A stretch of DNA of 64,000 bases from Streptomyces marianii (GCF_005795905.1 NZ_VAWE01000001.1:5507001-5571000), one strand, 5' to 3'; counted from the stretch's first letter, positions 1-9,087 are shown. Notes: a model not told the origin generated them from the sequence alone. Numbers and translations: made by a program.

Positions 1-150
1 GCCTCCTGCAACCTGGTCTCCGCCGACGTCGTCGAGGTCGCCCCGGCCTACGACCACGCCGAGATCACCTCGGTCGCCGCCTCCCACACCGCGTACGAGC
101 TCACCACGATCATGGCCCGCCAGATCGCCGCGTCGAGGAACGGCAAGTGA
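1..150 (+). CDS. Agmatinase-type ureohydrolase, C-terminal end (partial)
   Basis: Only the last 49 codons are present; the gene begins before the window. The residues include [14 protein letters not shown] followed by a helix, the C-terminal signature of the arginase/agmatinase/guanidinobutyrase family (Mn-dependent hydrolysis of a guanidinium to urea and an amine). The metal-binding motifs lie upstream and cannot be seen, so the substrate (agmatine, guanidinobutyrate or similar) cannot be fixed. The stop overlaps the next start as GTGA, so the ThDP enzyme is translationally coupled and may act on the same nitrogen-compound pathway (inference). Confidence 0.85.
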   Translation, partial: ASCNLVSADVVEVAPAYDHAEITSVAASHTAYELTTIMARQIAASRNGK

Positions 151-1829
151 CCCACGACCACGACCTCGTGCTGCGCCCCACGGCGCGACAGGTCGCCGCC
201 GCGCTCAGCCCGCCACCCGGCCGCAACGGAGGGGACCTCGTCGTCGAGTCCCTGGCCGGGCTGGGCGCCACCACGGTCTTCGGTCTGCCCGGCCAGCACG
301 CCCTCGGCATGTTCGACGCGCTGCGCCGCTGCGACCTGGAGTACGTCGGACTGCGTGTGGAGAACAACGCGGGCTTCGCCGCCGACGCCCACGGCCGGAT
401 CACCGGGCAGGCCACCCCGCTGCTGCTCTCCACCGGGCCCGGCGCGCTCACCTCGCTGGCGGCCCTCCAGGAGGCCGCCGCGGCCAGCGCACCCGTCCTC
501 GCGATCTCCAGCCAGGTGCCGAGCCCGGGCATCGGCGGCGGCCGGCACGGCTATCTGCACGAGTTGCGCGACCAGAAGGCGTCCTTCCGGGACGTCGTGA
601 AGTCCGTGCACACCGTGCGTACCGCCTCGCAGATCCCCTCGGCGATCGCCGCCGCCTGGCAGTCCGCGCTGACCGCCCCGCACGGGCCGGTCTGGGTGGA
701 GATCCCCCAGGACGTGCTGCTCGCCGGGACGACCCTGCCGGTCGTCACGTCCCTGGACGCCACCCCGCACGACCTCGTGCCCCGCCCGGAGCTCACCGCC
801 GTCGCCGCGCACCTGCTCCGGAACGCCGAGCGCCCCGCGATCATCGCGGGCGGCGGTGTCGTGCGCTCCGACGCCTCCGGCAAGCTGCTCGCGCTCGCCG
901 AGAAGCTGGACGCGCCCGTCGTGACCACCTTCGGCGGCAAGGGGGCCTTCCCCTGGGAGCACCCGCTGTCGATGCAGTCCTGGCTGGAGGACCGGCACAC
1001 CACCGACCTCCTGGAGGACGCCGACGTCCTGCTCGTCGTCGGCTCAGGCCTCGGTGAACTCTCCTCGAACTACCACACGTTCGCGCCGCGCGGCCGGGTG
1101 GTCCAGATCGAGGCCGACCTCGGCAAACTGGAGTCCAACCACCCCGGGCTCGGGATCCACGCCGACGCCCGGATCGCGCTCACCGCGCTGCTGGAGACGG
1201 TGGGGGAACGCCGTGATCCGTCGGCCGCCGAGCGGGTCTCCGCGCTGCTGGCGAAGGTCCGGGAGCGGATCGCCGGCCAGGAGCTGACCCTGGAGCAGGA
1301 GGTGCTCGCCGCGGTCCGCGAGGCCCTGCCGGACGACTCCCCGAGCTTCTGGGACATGACGATCCTGGCCTACTGGGCCTGGTCCGCCTTCGACGCCCGC
1401 CTGCCGAACACCATGCACTCGGCGCAGGGGGCGGGCGGCCTCGGCTACGGCTTCCCCGCCGCCCTCGGCGCGGCAGCCGCGGACCGCACCAGGCCGGTGC
1501 TCGCGGTCTCCGGTGACGGCGGCGCGATGTACTCCATCGCGGAGCTGGCCGCGGCGAAGCAGTACGCGCTGCCGGTGACCTGGCTGATCGTCGACGACGG
1601 CGGCTACGGCATCCTGCGCGAGTACATGACGGACGCCTTCGGCGAGGCCACCGCGACCGAACTGTCCCGCCCGGACTTCGTGGCGCTCGCCGAGTCCTTC
1701 GGCGTACCGGCCGTGCGCACCACCACGCATTCGCTCCGCGAGGACCTCGCCAAGGCCCTGGCGCAGCCCGGCCCCTCGGTGGTCGTGCTGCCCGCGGTGC
1801 TCAGGATGTTCGCGCCGACGCATCTGTAG
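147..1829 (+). CDS. Thiamine pyrophosphate-dependent enzyme (acetolactate synthase/benzoylformate decarboxylase-like)
   Basis: A 560-residue protein with the three-domain ThDP-decarboxylase fold. The N-terminal PYR domain has [15 protein letters not shown] and the cofactor-activating glutamate in [15 protein letters not shown] (near residue 71). The central Rossmann-like domain carries [10 protein letters not shown] and [14 protein letters not shown]. The C-terminal PP domain has the ThDP/Mg motif beginning [16 protein letters not shown] and ending DDGGYGIL, where the usual paired Asn is replaced. The GTG start overlaps the stop of the ureohydrolase. The family includes acetolactate synthase, but no ilvN-like small subunit follows, so a biosynthetic ALS role is unlikely. 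A decarboxylase or carboligase linked to amine/guanidine catabolism is an inference from the neighbour. Confidence 0.88.
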   Translation: MTHDHDLVLRPTARQVAAALSPPPGRNGGDLVVESLAGLGATTVFGLPGQHALGMFDALRRCDLEYVGLRVENNAGFAADAHGRITGQATPLLLSTGPGALTSLAALQEAAAASAPVLAISSQVPSPGIGGGRHGYLHELRDQKASFRDVVKSVHTVRTASQIPSAIAAAWQSALTAPHGPVWVEIPQDVLLAGTTLPVVTSLDATPHDLVPRPELTAVAAHLLRNAERPAIIAGGGVVRSDASGKLLALAEKLDAPVVTTFGGKGAFPWEHPLSMQSWLEDRHTTDLLEDADVLLVVGSGLGELSSNYHTFAPRGRVVQIEADLGKLESNHPGLGIHADARIALTALLETVGERRDPSAAERVSALLAKVRERIAGQELTLEQEVLAAVREALPDDSPSFWDMTILAYWAWSAFDARLPNTMHSAQGAGGLGYGFPAALGAAAADRTRPVLAVSGDGGAMYSIAELAAAKQYALPVTWLIVDDGGYGILREYMTDAFGEATATELSRPDFVALAESFGVPAVRTTTHSLREDLAKALAQPGPSVVVLPAVLRMFAPTHL

Positions 1830-1916
1830 GAGGGCGCTCCGGGGCACCTCCTCGTGGCGGGCCCAGGGCGACGGGGCGACGGGGCAGCGCATCCGGTCGC
1901 ATTCGCAGGACGGCGC

Positions 1917-1959
1917 GGCGGCGCACCCGGCCACCCCAGGGGTGACCGGGTGCGCCGCT
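1917..1959. terminator. Strong hairpin terminator
   Basis: A long inverted repeat: GCGCACCCGG (1921-1930) pairs with CCGGGTGCGC (1946-1955). The inner CACCC/GGGTG pairs around a CAG loop with one C/A mismatch, and the outer bases extend the stem to about 18 bp. It lies 88 bp after the ThDP-enzyme stop. There is no U-tract, as is common in Streptomyces. The rest of the 1830-2160 gap holds a direct repeat of CCTAGGACCA (2041-2050, 2053-2062), with no gene seen. Confidence 0.75.
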
Positions 1960-2160
1960 TACGTGTCCTCCTGCGTCTCGGAGCCGGCGCGGAGCTGCTT
2001 CCGCCGGGCCGCGTCGTAGGCCGGGGCAACCCACCGTCGCCCTAGGACCAGGCCTAGGACCAGCGACCGTTCTTCAGCCGGGCCGTGTCGCGACGGGATG
2101 AAATCGGGCCCGGCCCGCGTTGGTGCCTTCCGGTAGATCAGGACGACGGGGAGGCAGCTG

Positions 2161-5100
2161 GTGACGGCGGCGGCAGAGCGATCGTGGGCACGGAGACTGG
2201 CCGGCTACGCATGGCGGTACCGGCGGAACGTCGTGCTCGCGCTGGGCTCGTCACTGGCCGGTATGGCGGTGATGGCCATCGTCCCGCTGATCACCAAGGT
2301 CGTGATCGACGACGTCATCGGGGGCCACTCGCGGTCACTGGCCGTCTGGACCGGACTGCTGATCGCCGCGGCGCTGGTCGTCTACGCGCTCACCTACGTC
2401 CGCCGCTACTACGGCGGCAGGCTCGCCCTCGACGTCCAGCACGACCTGCGCACCGACATGTTCCGGACGATCAGCCGGCTCGACGGACGCCGCCAGGACG
2501 AGCTGTCCACGGGCCAGGTCGTGGGCCGTGCCACGAGCGACCTCCAGCTCATCCAGGGCCTGCTCTTCATGCTCCCGATGACCATCGGGAACTTCGTACT
2601 CTTCTTCGTCTCCCTCGGCGTCATGGCCTGGCTGTCGCCGCCGCTCACCCTGGTCGCGCTGGCCGTCGCCCCCGCTCTCTGGTTCATCGCCAGACGCAGC
2701 CGGCGTAGGCTCCACCCGGCCACCTGGTACGCACAGCAGCAGGCCGCCGCGGTCGCCGGGGTCGTCGACGGAGCCGTCTCCGGGGTGCGGGTCGTCAAGG
2801 GCTTCGGCCAGGAGGACCAGGAGACCGGCAAGCTCAGGAACGTCGGCCGCAGGCTCTTCGCCGGCAGGCTGCGCACGGTCAGACTGAACGCCGTCTACAC
2901 CCCGGCCCTGCAGGCCGTGCCCGCACTCGGGCAGGTGGCGATGCTGGCGGTCGGCGGATGGCTGGCCACGCGCGGGCAGATCACCCTCGGAACCTTCGTC
3001 GCTTTCTCCACCTACCTCGCGCAGCTCGTCGGACCCGTGCGGATGCTCGCCATGGTCCTGACCGTGGGCCAGCAGGCGCGGGCCGGAGTCGAGCGGGTCC
3101 TGGAGCTGATCGACACCGAACCGGCGATCAAGGACGGCACCAAGGAACTCCCGCCCGACGCCCCGGCGACCGTCGAGTTCGACGACGTCGGCTTCTCCTA
3201 CGGGGAAGGGGAGGGCGCCCGGCCCGTCCTCGACGGCTTCTCCCTGGAGATCCGGTCCGGCGAGACCGTTGCCGTCGTCGGCTCCTCGGGCAGCGGCAAG
3301 TCCACGGTCTCGCTGCTGCTGCCGCGCTTCTACGACGTCACGCACGGCGCGGTCCTCGTCGGCGGCCATGACGTCCGCGAGCTCACCCTGGAGTCGCTGC
3401 GCTCCGCCGTCGGACTCGTACCGGAGGACAGCTTCCTCTTCTCCGACACCGTCCGGTCCAACATCGCCTTCGGAAAGCCGGACGCGACGGACGAGGAGAT
3501 CGCCGAGGCCGCGCGGACGGCCCAGGCGGACCGTTTCATCAGCGAGCTGCCGCACGGCTACGACACCAGGGTCGGCGAGCAGGGTCTGACCCTCTCCGGT
3601 GGCCAGCGCCAGCGGATCGCCCTCGCCCGCGCGATCCTCGCCGACCCCCGGCTGCTGCTGCTCGACGACGCCACCTCCGCTGTGGACGCCCGGGTCGAGC
3701 ACGAGATCCACGAGGCGCTGCGCGTGGTGATGGCCAGGCGCACCACCCTGCTGATCGCCCACCGCAGGTCCACCCTCGGCCTCGCCGACCGCATCGCCGT
3801 CCTCGACGGAGGCCGGCTCGCCGACATCGGCACCCACGAGGAGCTGCAGGAACGATCCGCGTTGTACCGGCGGCTGCTCACCGACCCCGACGAGCTGGGC
3901 GGGGTCTCCCCGGGCCACACCCCGCCCGTCGAGATCCCGGAGGACCGCACCCTCCGCGCCGAGATGGACGCCGAGTTCGACGCCGAGCGCGGCATCACGC
4001 CCCCGCTGTGGGTCCGCAAGGAAGAGGAGGAAGAGGACGAGGCGGCCGGCGCCACCCCCGAACTCCTCGCCCAGGTCGCGGCGCTGCCTCCGGCCGACGA
4101 CACCCCGCAGGTCGACGAGGTCCGGGCGGTGACCCCCGAGGACAGCTACGACCTGCGCAGACTGCTGCGCGGCTTCGGACTGCCGCTGCTCTTCAGCCTG
4201 CTGCTGGTCGCCGTCGACGCGGGCATGGGCCTGCTGCTCCCGGTGCTGATCCGGCACGGCATCGACGACGGTGTCGAGCAGGCCGTGATGACCGCGGTCT
4301 GGGTCGCCTCGGCCCTGGCACTGCTGACGGTGCTCGTGCAGTGGGTCGGCCAGATCGGCGCCACACGGATGACGGGACGTACGGGCGAGCGCATCCTCTA
4401 CGCCCTGCGGCTCAAGATCTTCGCCCAGCTCCAGCGGCTGGGCCTCGACTACTACGAGCGCGAGCTCACCGGCCGGATCATGACCCGCATGACCACGGAC
4501 GTGGACGCGCTCTCGACGTTCCTGCAGACCGGTCTGGTCACCGCGTTCGTCTCCGTCGTCACGTTCTTCGGCATCATGGTCGCCCTGGTCGCGCTCGACC
4601 TCCAGCTGGCCCTCGTGGTCTTCGCGACGCTGCCCGTCCTGGTCGTCGGCACGTACTTCTTCCGCCGGCAGTCGGTGAAGGCGTACGAGCTGGCGCGGGA
4701 GCGGATCAGCGTCGTCAACGCCGACCTCCAGGAGTCGGTGAGCGGACTGCGCATCCTGCAGGCCTTCCGCCGCGAGCGGTCCGGCAACCGGCGGTTCGCC
4801 GAGCGCAGCGAGAGCTACCGCGAGGCTCGGGTGCGCGGCCAGTGGCTGATCTCCGTGTACTTCCCCTTCGTGCAGTTGCTGTCCTCCGTCGCCGTGGCGG
4901 CCGTGCTGATCGTGGGTGCGGGCCGGATCGAGGCGGGCACGCTCACCACGGGCGCTCTCGTCGCCTATCTGCTCTACATCGACCTGTTCTTCGCCCCGGT
5001 GCAGCAGCTGTCCCAGGTCTTCGACGGCTACCAGCAGGCCACCGTGTCGCTCGGCCGGATCCAGGAGCTGCTGCGGGAGCCGACGTCGACGAAGCAGCCC

Positions 5101-5937
5101 CGCGAGCCCCTGGACGTGCCGTCGCTGCGCGGTGACATCGCCTTCGAGGACGTCTCCTTCGCGTACGCCGGCGGCAGCGACGGCGATGGGGGCGACGCCG
5201 TCGCTGCCGCAGGCGATGGGGGCGGTGGCGGGGAGGCGGCGCTCAGCGGGGTCGACCTGCGGATCCCGGCCGGTCAGACGGTCGCCTTCGTCGGCGAGAC
5301 GGGCGCGGGCAAGTCCACGCTGGTCAAGCTGGTTGCACGGTTCTACGACCCGACGAGCGGACGCGTCACCGTCGACGGCACCGATCTGCGGGACCTGGAC
5401 CTCACCTCCTACCGGCACCGGCTCGGCGTCGTGCCCCAGGAGGCGTACCTCTTCTCCGGCACGGTCCGTGACGCCATCGCGTACGGGCGGCCGGGGGCGA
5501 GCGACGCGGAGGTGGAGGCCGCGGCCCGTGCCGTGGGCGCCCACGACATGATCGCCACCCTGGAGGGCGGCTACCTCCACGAGGTCGCCGAGCGCGGCCG
5601 CAATCTCTCCGCCGGCCAGCGCCAGCTCATCGCCCTGGCCAGGGCCGAGCTGGTCGATCCGGACGTGCTGTTGCTCGACGAGGCGACGGCGGCGCTCGAC
5701 CTGGCGACCGAGGCGCAGGTGAACCGGGCCACCGACCGGCTCACCGGCCGCCGCACCACGCTGGTCGTCGCACACCGCCTCACCACCGCCGCCCGCGCGG
5801 ACCGGGTGGTCGTCATGGCGCACGGCCGGGTGGTCGAGGACGGCACGCACGAGCGACTGCTCGCACGGGGAGGGCGGTACGCCGAGCTGTGGCGGACCTT
5901 CATCGGTGAGGAGGAGCCCGCGACGGCCCGGTCCTGA
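2161..5937 (+). CDS. Fused heterodimer-type ABC exporter (TMD-NBD-TMD-NBD)
   Basis: 1258 residues containing two complete ABC-B half-transporters in one chain. Half 1: six-helix membrane domain (about residues 20-300), Walker A GSSGSGKST near 375, signature LSGGQRQRIALARAIL, Walker B LLLLDDATSAVD, in which the catalytic Glu is Asp. An acidic linker (about 590-660, including EEEEEDE) joins half 2: membrane domain (about 670-940), Walker A GETGAGKST near 1047, signature LSAGQRQLIALARAEL, Walker B VLLLDEATAALD with a normal Glu. The substitutions (Asp in NBD1, LSAGQ in NBD2) fall on the same composite site, as in asymmetric heterodimeric exporters with one degenerate ATP site. The GTG start has a GGGGAGG element about 9 bases upstream. 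Likely a drug or lipid exporter; substrate unknown. Confidence 0.93.
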   Translation: MTAAAERSWARRLAGYAWRYRRNVVLALGSSLAGMAVMAIVPLITKVVIDDVIGGHSRSLAVWTGLLIAAALVVYALTYVRRYYGGRLALDVQHDLRTDMFRTISRLDGRRQDELSTGQVVGRATSDLQLIQGLLFMLPMTIGNFVLFFVSLGVMAWLSPPLTLVALAVAPALWFIARRSRRRLHPATWYAQQQAAAVAGVVDGAVSGVRVVKGFGQEDQETGKLRNVGRRLFAGRLRTVRLNAVYTPALQAVPALGQVAMLAVGGWLATRGQITLGTFVAFSTYLAQLVGPVRMLAMVLTVGQQARAGVERVLELIDTEPAIKDGTKELPPDAPATVEFDDVGFSYGEGEGARPVLDGFSLEIRSGETVAVVGSSGSGKSTVSLLLPRFYDVTHGAVLVGGHDVRELTLESLRSAVGLVPEDSFLFSDTVRSNIAFGKPDATDEEIAEAARTAQADRFISELPHGYDTRVGEQGLTLSGGQRQRIALARAILADPRLLLLDDATSAVDARVEHEIHEALRVVMARRTTLLIAHRRSTLGLADRIAVLDGGRLADIGTHEELQERSALYRRLLTDPDELGGVSPGHTPPVEIPEDRTLRAEMDAEFDAERGITPPLWVRKEEEEEDEAAGATPELLAQVAALPPADDTPQVDEVRAVTPEDSYDLRRLLRGFGLPLLFSLLLVAVDAGMGLLLPVLIRHGIDDGVEQAVMTAVWVASALALLTVLVQWVGQIGATRMTGRTGERILYALRLKIFAQLQRLGLDYYERELTGRIMTRMTTDVDALSTFLQTGLVTAFVSVVTFFGIMVALVALDLQLALVVFATLPVLVVGTYFFRRQSVKAYELARERISVVNADLQESVSGLRILQAFRRERSGNRRFAERSESYREARVRGQWLISVYFPFVQLLSSVAVAAVLIVGAGRIEAGTLTTGALVAYLLYIDLFFAPVQQLSQVFDGYQQATVSLGRIQELLREPTSTKQPREPLDVPSLRGDIAFEDVSFAYAGGSDGDGGDAVAAAGDGGGGGEAALSGVDLRIPAGQTVAFVGETGAGKSTLVKLVARFYDPTSGRVTVDGTDLRDLDLTSYRHRLGVVPQEAYLFSGTVRDAIAYGRPGASDAEVEAAARAVGAHDMIATLEGGYLHEVAERGRNLSAGQRQLIALARAELVDPDVLLLDEATAALDLATEAQVNRATDRLTGRRTTLVVAHRLTTAARADRVVVMAHGRVVEDGTHERLLARGGRYAELWRTFIGEEEPATARS

Positions 5938-5987
5938 GCGGGCGCGGGGCCGGCGTCGACCGGTCTGGGTGGCTTTGGGCGGGGGCG

Positions 5988-6118
5988 CGCCCGGATCCGG
6001 CCCGTCCGAGCAAGGCGGTTCCCGCCCTTCCGGGCTTCTGACGGCAACCGTCTCGCCCGGATCCGGCCCGTCCGAGCAAGGCGGTTCCCGCCCTTCCGGG
6101 CTTCTGACGGCAACCGTC
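5988..6118. repeat. 66-bp perfect tandem duplication
   Basis: Bases 5988-6052 recur exactly at 6054-6118 (65 identical bases, period 66). Each copy starts with the palindrome CCGGATCCGG and ends GGCAACCGTC. It lies between the ABC exporter stop and the start of the small secreted protein. Because 66 is divisible by three, long frames run through it on both strands. The clear start and RBS at 6173 place it outside coding sequence. Confidence 0.9.
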
Positions 6119-6172
6119 CGGACCCCGGCTGCGTCGTACGTCAGTACGGCTTGGTGCGGGAGGGGAGAAATC

Positions 6173-6553
6173 GTGTTCGGGAAGCTGCTGAGGCATGTAC
6201 TCGCCGTGCTGACGGTCGTCGGTGCCCTCTCCCTGCCCGGACCGGGGGTCCAGCGGGCGGAAGCCGCGTCCGTATGCTCCGGCCGTCCGGTGAAGGCGGT
6301 CGGGTTCCGCACGGGAGAACTGCGCATCTTCAAGAAACGGAATCTGGTCTGCGCCCTCACCGTCGCCAAACGGCCCGGAGCCGTACGGGCGATGTCGGTG
6401 TCCCTCCAGCCGCGCGGCGGGCGCGCCGTCGTGGACAAGGGGCGGTTCACCCGGCAGGCGGGACCCGTGACGGTGCACGCCCTCAACCGTTGCGTCCGGG
6501 TGTCCGGCGCAGTCGCCGGAAAACGCGCCTCGACCGGCTGGATCCTGTGCTGA
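6173..6553 (+). CDS. Small secreted protein with four cysteines
   Basis: 126 residues; no family recognised. The start is GTG at 6173, preceded by AGGGGAG seven bases upstream. A Sec signal peptide is clear: FGKLLRHVL, a hydrophobic stretch, then AEA/ASV (cleavage near residue 32). The mature part of about 95 residues is basic and has four cysteines (SVC, LVC, NRC, and a C-terminal ILC), enough for two disulfides. An ORF open further upstream would run through the tandem duplication and lacks an RBS, so it is not used. It is probably an exported, disulfide-stabilised protein. It is expressed separately from the S37 peptidase, which has its own RBS 98 bases on. Confidence 0.72.
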   Translation: MFGKLLRHVLAVLTVVGALSLPGPGVQRAEAASVCSGRPVKAVGFRTGELRIFKKRNLVCALTVAKRPGAVRAMSVSLQPRGGRAVVDKGRFTRQAGPVTVHALNRCVRVSGAVAGKRASTGWILC

Positions 6554-6651
6554 GGGTGCCGGTTGCGTACCTCCGGTCAACTCGCCCTGGCCATAGGAGC
6601 ATTGCCCCGCTAGGTTCACCGCGACCGCTGTGAACCAAGGGGAGTGTGTGC

Positions 6652-8106
6652 ATGCGGAAAACACTGAGATGGCTGCTGTCGCTCGTGGTGCTCATGGGTG
6701 GCGCGGGGACGACGGCGAGCGCGGCCACCGCCGCCGAACCCGCCATCGGCTCACCCACCGCGTCCCAGGACGTCGCGTCCCGGGACATCAAGGACCGGAT
6801 CCTCGCGATCCCCGGGATGAGCCTGATCGAGGAGAAGCCGTACCCCGGCTACCGCTACCTCGTCCTCAACTACACCCAGCCGGTCGACCACCGGCGCCCG
6901 TCCAAGGGCACGTTCAAGCAGCGCATCACCGTGCTGCACAAGGACACGACCCGGCCGACCGTCTTCTACACCAGCGGCTACCACGTCGGTACGACCCCGC
7001 GCCGGCGTGAGCCCACGCAGATCGTCGACGGCAACCAGGTCGACCTGGAGTACCGGTTCTTCAGCCCGTCGCGGCCCGACCCGGCCGACTGGTCCAAGCT
7101 CGACATCTGGCAGGCCGCCAGCGACCAGCACCGCGTCTTCACCGCGCTGAAGAAGATCTACGGCAAGAAGTGGATCGCCACGGGCGGCTCGAAGGGCGGG
7201 ATGACCGCCACGTACTACGAGCGCTTCTACCCGCGGGACATGGACGGTGTCGTCGCCTACGTCGCGCCGAACGACGTGAACAACAACGAGGACTCCGCCT
7301 ACGACCGGTTCTTCGAGAAGGTCGGCACCGCCGAGTGCCGCGACAAGCTGAACGCGGTGCAGCGCGAGGCACTCGTCCGCCGTGACTCGCTGGAGGCGCT
7401 GTACACCGAGTACGCGGCCGACAACGGCCACACCTTCAAGACGATCGGTTCGCTCGACAAGGCCTTCGAAGCCGTCGTCCTCGACTACGCCTGGGCCTTC
7501 TGGCAGTACAGCCTGGTGAGCGACTGCGCGTCGGTCCCCGTCGCGGCAACCGCCTCGGACCAGGAGATCTGGGACAGCGTCGACGCCATCTCCGGCTTCT
7601 CCTTCTACACCGACCAGGGCCTGGAGCCGTACACCCCGTACTACTACCAGGCGGGCACCGAACTCGGCGCGCCGGCCATCGAGCTGCCCCACCTCAAGGG
7701 CCTGAGCCGCTACGGCTACCAGGCACCGCGCAACTTCGTACCGCGGGAGATCCCCATGCGCTTCAAGCCGTGGGTGATGGACGACGTGGACGGTTGGGTC
7801 CGTCACCACGCACGGCAGATGCTGTTCGTCTACGGCGAGAACGACCCGTGGGGTGCCGAGCCGTTCCGGCTCGGCAAGGGCGCGCGGGACAGCTATGTCT
7901 TCACCGCTCCCGGCGCCAACCACGGTGCCAACGTCGCCGGTCTGAAGGCGGACCAGCGGGCGAAGGCCACCGCGCGGATCCTGGAGTGGGCGGGCGTCGC
8001 CCCGGCCGCCGTCCAGGAGGACCCGGCCAAGGCCAAGAGGCTGACGAAGCCGGACACGAAGCTCGACAAGCAGGACATCGAGCGGGAGCCGATGCTGCGT
8101 CCGTGA
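6652..8106 (+). CDS. Secreted S37-family (PS-10) prolyl tri/tetrapeptidyl aminopeptidase-like protein
   Basis: 484 residues. ATG at 6652 is chosen over GTG 6646 because AAGGGGAG ends seven bases before the ATG and would abut the GTG. The signal peptide runs RKTLRWLLSLVVLMGG to SAATAAEPA. The mature part has LVLNYTQPVDHRRPSKGTF and the nucleophile elbow TGGSKGGMTATYY (Ser near residue 179), both typical of the Streptomyces PS-10/S37 peptidases. Candidate acid and base sites are YGENDPWGAE and GANHGANV near the C terminus. The family cleaves N-terminal peptides from extracellular proteins, often alongside secreted proteases and protease inhibitors. The C terminus is rich in Lys and Asp. Confidence 0.88.
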   Translation: MRKTLRWLLSLVVLMGGAGTTASAATAAEPAIGSPTASQDVASRDIKDRILAIPGMSLIEEKPYPGYRYLVLNYTQPVDHRRPSKGTFKQRITVLHKDTTRPTVFYTSGYHVGTTPRRREPTQIVDGNQVDLEYRFFSPSRPDPADWSKLDIWQAASDQHRVFTALKKIYGKKWIATGGSKGGMTATYYERFYPRDMDGVVAYVAPNDVNNNEDSAYDRFFEKVGTAECRDKLNAVQREALVRRDSLEALYTEYAADNGHTFKTIGSLDKAFEAVVLDYAWAFWQYSLVSDCASVPVAATASDQEIWDSVDAISGFSFYTDQGLEPYTPYYYQAGTELGAPAIELPHLKGLSRYGYQAPRNFVPREIPMRFKPWVMDDVDGWVRHHARQMLFVYGENDPWGAEPFRLGKGARDSYVFTAPGANHGANVAGLKADQRAKATARILEWAGVAPAAVQEDPAKAKRLTKPDTKLDKQDIEREPMLRP

Positions 8107-8129
8107 CCGGTGACGGATGCCGGTGATGC

Positions 8130-8180
8130 GGTCGGGGATCGCTGATCGGGGATCGCCGATCGGGGATTGCCGATCGGCGA
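8130..8180. repeat. 14-bp tandem repeat (about 3.5 copies)
   Basis: Units of GATCGGGGATCGCC or near variants repeat with period 14 from 8130: GGTCGGGGATCGCT, GATCGGGGATCGCT/C, GATCGGGGATTGCC, GATCGGCGA. It lies just after the S37 peptidase stop. The surrounding 8107-8284 holds further short GTGACC and GTGAACG repeats and no gene. Confidence 0.7.
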
Positions 8181-8284
8181 CCGTGACCGTGACCGGGAAC
8201 GCTTGGCCGGTGGTCGGCGATCGCCTCCGGTGAACGGTGAACGGTGGGCCGTGTCCCGCCGCCGACGACTCGCGATGCGCGATG

Positions 8285-8896
8285 TCAGAGGCGGTGGGCA
8301 CAGCCCACCGGTCTTCTGCCGGAGGGCAGTTCCACGAACAGATCAGTCGACGGCGGGCACTGGGAGCGTTCGTGCACGGCCGACGCCACCCTGAACTCGG
8401 GCCGGTACTCACCGGACCCGTCGCAGGCGGTCTCCTTCACCTGCCCCCGGCGCGAGGTGTGGAGGCAGTCGCCGACGATCGTGTGCGGTCCGCCCCCGCC
8501 CCCGGGATCGCCGGGATGCGGCGGCTCCAGATTGCGCATACAGGCGTACCCCCGCGGCGCCGAACCGTCGCCGTCCTCGTCGAACGCCGGCCGGTGCTCC
8601 GAGATGTGCAGCACGAAGTCCGTCGTGTCGGGGCAGATCGGCGTGTCCGTCCGCCGTCCGTCGTGGCGGGCGATCACGCGCGCCGCCGCCTTCTCGCTGG
8701 TGCAGGGCACCTCACGGACGTCCACGCGGCCCCGGCCGCTGCAGTTCCCCGTCCCGAGGAACAGCGGCCCGTGTGCGGCCGGCGCCGAGCTCTCGCGAGG
8801 CGCCTGAGAGGTCTCTCTCCCGGCGCCGCCCGGACCCGGCCGGCAGGAGACGAGCACCGCGCACACCAACCCCACCCAAAGACGCCGTACATGCAT
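8285..8896 (-). CDS. Putative lipoprotein, cysteine-rich, unknown function
   Basis: 203 residues. The N terminus MHVRRLWVGLVCAVLVSC has a short basic region, a hydrophobic core and a lipobox-like LVSC (Cys 18), so it is probably lipidated and anchored outside the membrane. A low-complexity Pro/Ala/Gly/Ser segment follows, then a folded region with about seven more cysteines (NCSG, VPC, PICPD, YACM, DCLH, TACDG, QCPP), suggesting disulfides. No enzyme motif or known domain is recognised. The ATG follows a GGGGGAT element. Its 5' side faces the IS element and a 30-bp palindrome; its 3' end converges on the S37 peptidase. Confidence 0.75.
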   Translation of the reverse strand: MHVRRLWVGLVCAVLVSCRPGPGGAGRETSQAPRESSAPAAHGPLFLGTGNCSGRGRVDVREVPCTSEKAAARVIARHDGRRTDTPICPDTTDFVLHISEHRPAFDEDGDGSAPRGYACMRNLEPPHPGDPGGGGGPHTIVGDCLHTSRRGQVKETACDGSGEYRPEFRVASAVHERSQCPPSTDLFVELPSGRRPVGCAHRL

Positions 8897-8986
8897 GGAT
8901 CCCCCAGCTCGGTCGCTCCAGCGTGACGCGCCGGTGCGGGCGCACGCCAGGGGGCAGGGGGCTTTCCGCCGCGTGAGGGTGGTGCG

Positions 8987-9016
8987 CCGGTAGCGCGGCG
9001 TACGCCGCGCTACCGG
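8987..9016. repeat. 30-bp perfect palindrome
   Basis: CCGGTAGCGCGGCGT (8987-9001) is followed directly by its exact reverse complement (9002-9016). It lies just outside the tnpA-side end of the IS element and upstream of the lipoprotein gene. It could terminate minus-strand read-through from tnpA, or be a REP-like target next to which the element inserted. It may mark the left flank of the element. Confidence 0.75.
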
Positions 9017-9030
9017 GACTAATCGCAGTG

Positions 9031-9051
9031 CTCCCCCGTTTACGGGGGGGG
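9031..9051. repeat. Left-end subterminal hairpin of the IS605 element
   Basis: CCCCCGTTTACGGGGG and a following run of G form a stem with a GTTTAC-type loop. The sequence is nearly identical to the right-end hairpin and is a likely binding site for the TnpA Y1 transposase, which recognises single-stranded hairpin ends in this family. Confidence 0.7.
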
Positions 9052-9087
9052 GGTGAAGCGATTCTCAGTGCTGTTCTGACGCGCGGG

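Noticed and set aside
5988..6118. CRISPR-like repeat
   Set aside because: Only two directly adjoining 66-bp copies with no spacers and no cas genes.
2335..6486. Very long open frame antisense to the ABC exporter (over 1300 codons)
   Set aside because: It mirrors the exporter with third-position GC bias, and its translation is Gly/Asp/His/Arg-rich without any domain. Such shadows are normal in high-GC genomes.
8237..8926. Plus-strand frames across the lipoprotein gene
   Set aside because: Antisense shadows; the minus-strand gene has a lipobox, RBS and consistent cysteine pattern.
9031..9051. Rho-independent terminator with G-tract
   Set aside because: The near-identical copy at the right end and the position beside tnpA show that it is an IS605 end hairpin.
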